Source: Axinella damicornis (lineage: Eukaryota > Porifera > Demospongiae > Axinellida > Axinellidae). Taken from it: a DNA stretch of 64,000 nt. A program made the position numbers and the translations under genes. Position 1 is the first letter of the stretch. Every line of letters begins with the position of its first letter. This document shows, one piece after another, positions 24,401 to 33,835 of the stretch. Location: positions 9,180,155-9,244,154 of the forward strand of contig OZ007513.1 of the NCBI GenBank assembly GCA_963931865.1, written 5' to 3'. A model generated the notes under the pieces. It was given only the letters and a program-made list of their open reading frames with translations, was not told the origin of the DNA and made no database searches.

Positions 24401-27400
24401 ACCACAAGGACGTGCACGTGTCTACAACTTCATTTTTAATTAGGTATAGTACCCCATAAGTATACTAATTGTAACGGATGAGTTTGACCTGGAGGATGGG
24501 TTGGACTATACTATTAACATATGATTATACTTCCTGCCGGAACAATATCCATGTTGATACTTATTCGTTTGCTTTTGTTTGTTGTCCTAAAATTATGTTA
24601 CACACTAGACTAGCTTGATGGAACTATTTGTGTGCATTACTCATGAATGATATTAATCAAAGGTGCATTCTATTGACTCCTATAGTTCCATGGTTGTGTA
24701 CCGAACATGAAGAACACTTAATAATTATTGTCACTCTGTAACGAACCCGAACGGTAACTTGCTCTTACATGCGATATAATGCTATTGTTCTGTAGCTACT
24801 GTTCGGTACTAGCGTAGTCAGTTCTTAGAACGATCAGTTAGCCCACAGCCTTCGTGGAGGATGACCTTGAGTTGCTGGTTATGCAGAAGAAGGTATCTCT
24901 TGGATACTGGAGACACCATCAACGGGAAGATCAGCATTGTCAACATGGCTTTCCAGAAGAGGGTTGTTATCAGGTCAATTGTGTCCAATTGGCAGAGTTA
25001 CCAAGAAACCCCCTAACATGTGGGATATGGGGTTGTCTAGGAGGGTGTGCATCCTCCCCGTACTGAGGGGCTTGAATACGATTTAGACTTTCCACTGCCA
25101 CGCAATATGATAATTATGTCAAGAACTGAGTAGAAGGAGTATGTTAGTGTCCTTTGGAAAGGACATTATGTAAGCCGTCAGTCCTGGGGAACTGGTTTAA
25201 ATAGGCTTGCCTTCTCCTGGCCCACCACTCACTGACAGGGTAATAAACAAAACAAAACAAACAAAACAAACAAAAACAAATGGGACAAAGTAAGCTATTG
25301 AATTTCCATCCCCATCAGAGACCATGACATGAATCGGCCTATAGGGCCTATACTGAACGTAAGTCACAATACCGGTAATTACATTACAATACAGAGTCTA
25401 CTGCTATTGCTACCTGTGCAGATTACCAACTGTGATGTCACAGTGTTATGTGACACGGACGTGTACTTCGAGTAACTGTCATTATAATTATGTCAATATC
25501 ATCCATCTGCTTATCATCTATCTATCTATCTATGTATCTATCTATCTTCCGTCAGAAGTGGGCTTCAAGGCACCATGGATGTGCACCACTCTCGGTGCGC
25601 TGCGTTCACTTTTGTTCTTAGAATGAACATCAGTTAAAGTTATTTCGGTTTCAGATCATCACGTTGTCATAGCGTGCAAGCAAGTACACAGGGTGGCAGC
25701 TGGCTTGCTATGCATGCATGTACGTATGCACACAGGAATGCTCGTACCCATCTTCATACAATGGTCGGTAACTGTCAGCTAGGAGCAGACTGTGCTTACA
25801 CAGCATATGCATATTCATGAACATTTTAGTAGTTCGACTCACACACAGTACAGGAACTTTTGTGTCCGTATGTAAAACAGTTTCATATATACCAGTTCCC
25901 TAGCAACACTGTCCTATCGAAGCAGCTACATGTACATGCATGTATACAGAGTTGGTTACTTTCAACATATTGCTCCTGTTCCTCCAGTGAGGCAAAAAGA
26001 ACTACCGGATTAATATTTGGGGGCTGCTGGATCCCGTGGGGAACAGGGCTATAGGCCACGTCCTCACGGACCAGCAGGTCACCAATATTGTCAACCATCT
26101 CAAAAACCACCACGGCATTGGAAGGAACCGCGTCATCCGGGACCACCTGCTCCAAACACAACCCCTCATTCCTGGTACGTCAACACCTGGTATGTTGCAC
26201 AATCACAGCATATGCATTTCCATTGACATTGGAGTAATGTATGAGTTAGTTACTCTCAACATATTGCTCCTGTTCCTGCTACATTGACACCTGCTATGTT
26301 GCGCCAAAAGTTCATACACAGCATAATTATGCTCGCAATGAGATTGAACAAACTATGACTGAAAGGAACGTGTTACTGAAGAACACACATTCCTTATGCA
26401 TTTTCCAAAACATTGGAGTAACATACAAGTTATTTACTCCCACGGCCACGTTTTGCCTTCTACTAGAGCTAGTAGATCTACGTATGTAAAATCTAAACTT
26501 CTCTTGTGGGCTCTCAACATATTGCTTCTCTTCCCCTAGGTGTGGCAACAGTAACTTCCAGCATGGTTACTCTGCCTATAGAGTGAACATTTGGGGGCTG
26601 CTGGAGCCCATGGGGAACAGGGCTATTGGCTATAGGCTCATGCTCTTACGACTGCTAGTGTACGCATACGTTGTGCACTGAAACTCGTGCACTGGATAGC
26701 CAGGGTTCAAAAAATGAGAACCATCTCTATTGTTCTACGGAACAAGACGGTACATACGGCCTTACATCTTCTATCACAGTCAGGACATTCTGCTCACCAA
26801 TGCAGTTCCACTGCAGTGGAAGAAAGAAACTGGATTACACCTTCATGGCACAACAGCTGTAGCAACACTGCTTGCAGAGGAGTTGAAGTTCGAAGAGTTG
26901 TTTGGACCATTTTAGCTCGAGTTACCTATTGTACTTCCTGCTGGACCAATATCCACATCGATATAAATTAAAAACTACCTCATATATGTCTCTCCCGTTT
27001 TAGGCATTCTGCAAATAGGGCTCCTGGCTGGAGCCTTGGGGTGTGCCATCAACAGCATACTGTCCAGGGAAGAGATGCGCACAACGCCCTTTGAGTACCA
27101 TTACTGTACCTCTAAATCCTATATCTGTGAGAGTCTCAAGAGGGCTGACTCCGATCCTGGAAGAAGATACAGCCACAATCAGTGCTGCTACTACAGAACA
27201 TGCATACTCCACTGCTCAACGCACTTGGTACCTCCTTGGTATGCCAGATCGGCAGTGGTACCCAGTGAGGGTTGACCAAATTTTGAATCATCTGGGAACC
27301 ATCCTGAAGATTGCTCCCGAGTCGATTCACTCACTGAAGACGGGGATGCTCTGTAAGAAGATACGGAGTCAACTGGGGTGTGTATACATGTGTGCTACTC

Positions 27401-30400
27401 AAGCATCCTCATCACAGGTGGTACGTACAATGTACATACATCAGTTCTTTTAGCCGTCAAAGTGAATGTGAATGTTCTACTGAAATCCATCATTGTTTGC
27501 TGTTAACGTGTGATAACTGTGTAGCAATAATTAGCTTCTGTCTTTCTCCCTATTTTGTTGTATTAGAATTTCCAGGGACATACCACCTCATGCATCTTTT
27601 GTGAAGGGAGTTGGAGAACGCTGCACCTTCGCAGAGATGTGGCAACCCTACCATGCTGCTTCAGGGAGTCACACCAGGACTGTTTCAACACAGCGGTCAT
27701 GGCTGGTGAAGAGTGCCTGTCTTGTGGATAGCATTGAGGGGGTGATCGCTCTACAGCGAGCCAAAGGTAAGGTTGTATGCATACTATTACAGGTTGCGAT
27801 TACAGTTGATTCTGAGTTTGACAATCTTCTCACACTAATGGCCATGCACCCATGCACCTACAAGACTTCATCATGTACTTTTTTTCCATAATTAGTGACC
27901 ACTGCTAAGGTTACCTTTCTTCTCCACTGTTAACATTAACCTTCACATTCAAAGTGAAGGTGAAAGTTCTATATACTGGGTGGGGGTCAAATCATTGAAC
28001 AGCTATGTTACTTATGTTTTTCATTCTTTCCCAGTTGCTATTTGTTGGAGTGGGCCAACAGATCACAGCCTACTGCAAGAAGTGTACAAACTCCCTGTCA
28101 TAAAGGCGATGGTGGATGCTTCACCGGCTGATGCAATCACTCTTCAACCCAGTGATGACATTCATGAGGATCCTTTTGTACTGCTCAACGCGTTTGGTCT
28201 CCTTGGTATGCCAGATCGGCAGTAGTACCCAGTGAGGTTTGACCAAATGTTGAATCCTCTGGGCAGCATCCAGAAGATTGCTCCCACGTCGCTTCGCTCA
28301 CTGAAGACGAGGATGCTCTGTAAGAAGATAGTGGTTGCCATGTGGCATGTGCGATACTTAGCTTGCGCTACAGTGAATCGCATCCGGGCTTGCAACGGCA
28401 ACCAACCAGGAGTATGGTTGCTCCTCGTAATGAATTCAAATTTATAGCCATTTGTTCATTTGCCTACAGGAGCAGGACCCAGGATTTGTGATTATCTTTG
28501 CAGACGACACTGCAATCCATACTTGTTTGGGGCAGGTGGCCGTAGCCCAGATATCTGGACTAATGCAAGGTATGTACCTCCAAAATATGGTACAGTGTAG
28601 TGCTGTACACAGCAAATTATAACTTTCTTTCTTTGTGTTCTGACAAATGTCATGAAGGGACTCCCCTTCATGACCCCCCCCCCCCCCCCCCCCCCCCCCC
28701 CACCCCAACCCAGGTTTACATGTATCACTGCACTATGATGAGTGAATTCTACTGTGACCAACCACGTGAGGCGCATGCGGCCACATGGGATTGGACAGCC
28801 CGGAGTCAAGTTGTGGCAGGCTGTCTACGTCTGTGGCCACATGGCTAGGCTGACAAGAAGCAAGGTACTACTGCATGGTGTAGCGGCATGTAACAGCGTT
28901 CAAACCCAGTGATGTCATTCATGAGGATCTGCTCAAGCATCCTCATCAGGAAGTGTGTCAGGGTTTTTGTTGCCATCAAGTGAATGTGAATGTTCCACTA
29001 AAATCCAACATTGTTAACGTGTGATAACTGTGTAGCAATATTTATCTTGTGTCTTTCCTCCCTATTTTGTTGCAATTGAATTTCCAGGTACCTAAGTGAA
29101 CGCCATACCACCTCATGCATCTTCTGCTGGAGAACGCCGCATCTTCGCAGAGATGTGGCAACCCTACCATGCTGCCTAAGGGAGTCACACCACGACTGTT
29201 TCAACACAGCGGTCATGGCTGGTGAAGAGTGCCCGTCTTGTGGATTCCTTCTGAGCATAGAGGGAGTGATCGCTCTACAGTGAGCGAAAGGTAAGGCTGT
29301 TGCATACTATTGCAGGTTGCGATTACAGATGATTCTGAGCTTGACAATCTTCTCACGCTAATGGCCATGCACCCATGCACCTACAAGACTTCATCATGTT
29401 CTTTCTACTGTTAACATTACCTTTCATCTCAATGTTAACATCATTGAAAGTGAATGTGAAAGTTCCACTGTAATCCATCATCAGTGTCCACTGTTAACAT
29501 TACCTTTCATCTCCACTGTTAACATTAACTTTCACATTCAAACATTCTGGGTGGGGGTCAAATCTTTGAACAGTTATGTACTTATGTTTTTCATTCTTTC
29601 CCAGTTGCTATTTGTTGGAGTGGGCCAACAGATCACAGCCTACTGCAAGAAGGAAGTGTAGAAACTCCCTGTCATAAAGGCGATGGTGGATGCTTCACCG
29701 GTTGATGCAATCATTCTTCAACCCACTGATGACGTTCGAGAGGATACTTCGTACTGCTCAACGCACCTGGTACCTCTTTGGTATGCCAGATTGGCAGTAG
29801 TACCCAGTGAGAATTTTGAATCATCTGGGAAGCATCCTGAAGATTGCTCCGGATTCACTTCGGTCGATGAAGACAGGGATGCCCCGTAAGAAGATTCAGA
29901 GTCAACTGAGGTGCGCATACATGTGTGCCGCTCAATCTAGAACGTAGTCCTACCAGAAGTCCTGTTCGAAAGAAGTGTAGAAAATGGACATGTGAATGCA
30001 ATGCATGCAAGAGCACTGATCCTCTCATCTGCAAAGCTGTTGAAAGTTGTGAATATCAGAACACAACTGCCAAAACGTTTTGGGTGAAATTCATTCCGAC
30101 AGTGCTACCCCAGTATAAAGGCACAGGGGCACCTGCTAAAAATAGAACTGAAGTGATGTCACTCATGTCTTCAAACCATGTGGCTGCAGTAGCAGTCTGC
30201 GCATCCTTATAATTATCAGGTGGTATGTACGTACATCAAGTTTTTTAGCCATCAAAGTGAATGTGAAAGTTCTACTGTAATCCATCGCACATCAGAAGTT
30301 TGTAGTAGTTACATCTAGTACCTCTCCTCTCCATTGTATTGCATTCTCCAGGTACCAAAGCGAACGGGATACCATCAGTGCATCTTTTGCAAAGGGAGCT

Positions 30401-33400
30401 GAAGATTGCCTCCCCTTCGCAGCATTCATGATACTGGGTGGGGGGTCAAATCTTTGAACAGTTACGCACAGATCACACCAGAGAAAGTTATGACCGCACT
30501 AATCATTGATTTCGTGCACTTGAAGCAGTCTGGCAAATAGGTCCATTAACTCTTTGAGCACGATCAGCGTATTTATACGCCTGTCAAAACTTCCGCACAG
30601 CACGAATGGCATATTTATACGCCTACTGCGATTTCGCGAGTTTGCTGAAGTGGGGCAGTCCCTGCTAATAAGAATGTAACCTTAGCTTAAGAGCTGTTTG
30701 GTCTATTTATTCTACCCTGTACAAACTTCATAGAACAGAATGGGGAATCATAATCCAAATTCCTTCAAAGTACCAGAAAAGAACTGATCTGGATTTATAG
30801 CACTTTATTCTTTTCACCTTTGCTACTGCTTTTGTACTCGTCTCATTAATTAATTAATTAACTCTTTGGGGCCCAAATTCTTTGTAGCAGCAGTGGAGTG
30901 AGCGCAGGGCAGTACTTATGTTTCTCAATCTTTCCCAGCTGCTATTTGTTGGAGTGGGCCAACAGATAACATCCTGCTGTAAGAAGGCAGTGTACAAACT
31001 CCCTGTCATAAAGGTGATGGTGGATGCTTCCGGCAACTATTGCGCCACCATTCAAGGATTGGGTGGACAGAGTGGTGATCGCCGCCGCTGCAACGGCAAA
31101 ATACTCAAGTATAGACCGGACAATAGTCCGAGGAATGTTTGAAGGGATGTCCTGTAATGACTGTTCACAAGTAACTGATGGGGGGTCAAATCTTTGAACA
31201 GTTATGTACTTATGTTTTTCATTCTTTCCCAGCTGCTATTTGTTGGAGTGGGCCAACAGATAACATCCTGCTGTAAGAAGGCAGTGTACAAACTCCCACC
31301 GATCAAGTCTACAGTAGAAGCTTCACCAACTGAAGCAATCTTTTTATGATATTACAGGTTGTGATTACAGTTGACAATCTTCTCACACCGCACCCATGCA
31401 CCTACAAGACGTCATCATGTTCTTCTATTGTAATCCGTCAATAGTGTGCACTGCTACCATTACCTTTCATCTCCACTGTTAACACATTCAAAGTGAATGT
31501 GAAAGTTCTACTGTAATCCACCATTAGTGTGCCCTGTTAACATATCATAACTTTGTAGTAGCTACCTTTCATCTCCATTGTCTCCAGGTACCCAAGCTAA
31601 CGGGATACCATCAGTGCATCTTTTGCAAAGGGAGCTGAAGATTGCCGCCCCTATACAGCATACATGATACTGGGTGGGGGTCAAATCTTTGAACATTCTT
31701 TCCCAGCAGCTATTTGTTGGAGTGGGCCAACAGATCACTGCCTGCTGTAAGAAGGCAGTGTACAAACTCCCTGTCATAAAGGCGATGGTGGATGCTTCAC
31801 CGGTTGATGCAATCATTCTTCAACTCACTGATGACATTCATGAGGATCCTTTTGTACTGCTCAACGCGTATGGTCTCCTTGGTATGCCAGATCGGCAGAT
31901 GTGGCTGTCATGCCATGCTGCCTGAGGGAATCACACTGAGACTGATGATGAATTACATCCATCGCGGCACAGCGTTTCACTTTCATGTTCAACGCTGTTG
32001 TGAACTTGGCTTGAAATTTGGTCCAGGAGGCTTGCCTGAGCACAACCCTCGGGAACAGTACAAACTGAAGGACCTTGTGCGTGTGGTGCTGAGTCAAGAC
32101 ATTCAAGGACATAGCTTGCAGGCTCATGATTCCATTGAGGATGCATGGGCTGCAATGCAGCTTTATGTTCTGAACAAGGTGATCAACCACCTTACCAATC
32201 CCATCAACCTCTGACCACCACCTCTGACCTCCACCTCTGATCTCCACCTCCGATCTCCAACCCTGACCTCCACCTCTGACCACCACCTCTGACCTCCACC
32301 TCTGACCTCCACCTCTGACCTCCACCTCCGACCTCCACCTCCGACCTCCACCACTGACCACCACCTCCAACCTCCACCTCCAACCTCCAAACTCTACGCC
32401 TATTCGTATTATTTTATTCTCCTCCTTTTTCCCTGTGACAGGTTTAGACCATGAGGTCACAAATATCGAGCAATCAGCTCCACTTCAGGCTTTCACAGGA
32501 CTGGAGGTTGCCTGAGCGCAACCCTTGGGAACATTACAAACTGAAGGATCTTGTGTTTGCGGTGCTGAGTAAAGACATTCAAGGACATGGCTTGCAGGCT
32601 CATGATTCCATTGAAGATGCATGGGCTGCATTGCAGCTTTATATCTTCGACGGTCCTCAGTTCGTCCAACACAAAAGGTAGAAAAGGCCTTGGAAAGAAA
32701 TTTAGTTCTGAACAAGGTGATCAAGGTGGTGGCGAGTTTGGCCCTGTCTAATGGCTGGTACCCAGCCAAGTCCCATTGTCATCGAGCCAAAGGAGGACAT
32801 GGAATGGAAGGCGTATTTGTTTCTCTATTCTTAAAATTGAAATTGCTGGTTATTGCTCAATTAGTTGATTAGTTGTGTAAGTTGTTAGCCAATTAGCCGA
32901 CTAGGGAAATCCCCTTGTCGGTAGAGCCCTAATTGTCATCAACCTGGGTGATGAGGACAGGTCAGTGTCAGTTTGTACACGTACATATATATATATGACG
33001 GCTAATTCCAATGATCTCATTCATTCACTGTTCAGCTGCCTGTCGACGTCAGCATCCAGCACACAGAGGACTGCCATGCAGGCTGATCTGACCTCTGACC
33101 TATAGCGACAGCAGTACAGACCATACAGGCTGATCTGACCTCTGACCTATAGCGACAGCAGTACAGACCATACAGGCTGATCTGACCTCTGACCTGTAGC
33201 GACAGCAGTACAGACACCTTCACTGTAAGTGCTATCAACTGTAGCAACTCCACTAAAAGTTTTCCAAGAATGGACTCGACAGCTCCTTGTTGGACAGCTG
33301 GGCAAGTGGTCGCAAGGCTGAAGGACTTGAAGAAGTATCATGATGCCCTTTCCAAAGGCTACAGCAATGATGCTTCTAACCCAGTTCCTGGTACACAAGA

Positions 33401-33801
33401 AGGATGATGAACTGTTGTTCACATTCCTTCACAGAGCACACAGAAGCCACTAACTCCCGCTGATAAACTGCGTTGCTTTTCATTGGCACCCCTTCCCCTA
33501 ACCATCTTGATCATGAATCCATGGTCGTAGTTGCTAATGCTCTTTTTTTGGAAAAGATATTGATTACTGAACAGATGAGAGAGAACATCTTTTCATCACC
33601 CTACAACAATCCAGCCTCCCACACAGCAACCAACGCAACAACCTCCAATCAAGCTGAGGTCACTTCTGGTGCATTCTGGTTCGCTCTCTGCATAATTACC
33701 TAATTATGCAGAGAGACTTCGGGGGGGGGGGGGGGGGGGGGGGCGCGATGTATAGGGTTGGTGTGCTCTGTGCACCAACTGCCTCAGGGGGTCTGAGGGC
33801 A

Positions 33802-33835
<34 letters not shown>

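Noticed and set aside
30541..30870. piggyBac-type element starting TTAACTCTTTGAGCACGA
   Set aside because: The only similar sequence downstream (TTAACTCTTTGGGG at about 30856) is in direct, not inverted, orientation, so no element can be bounded.
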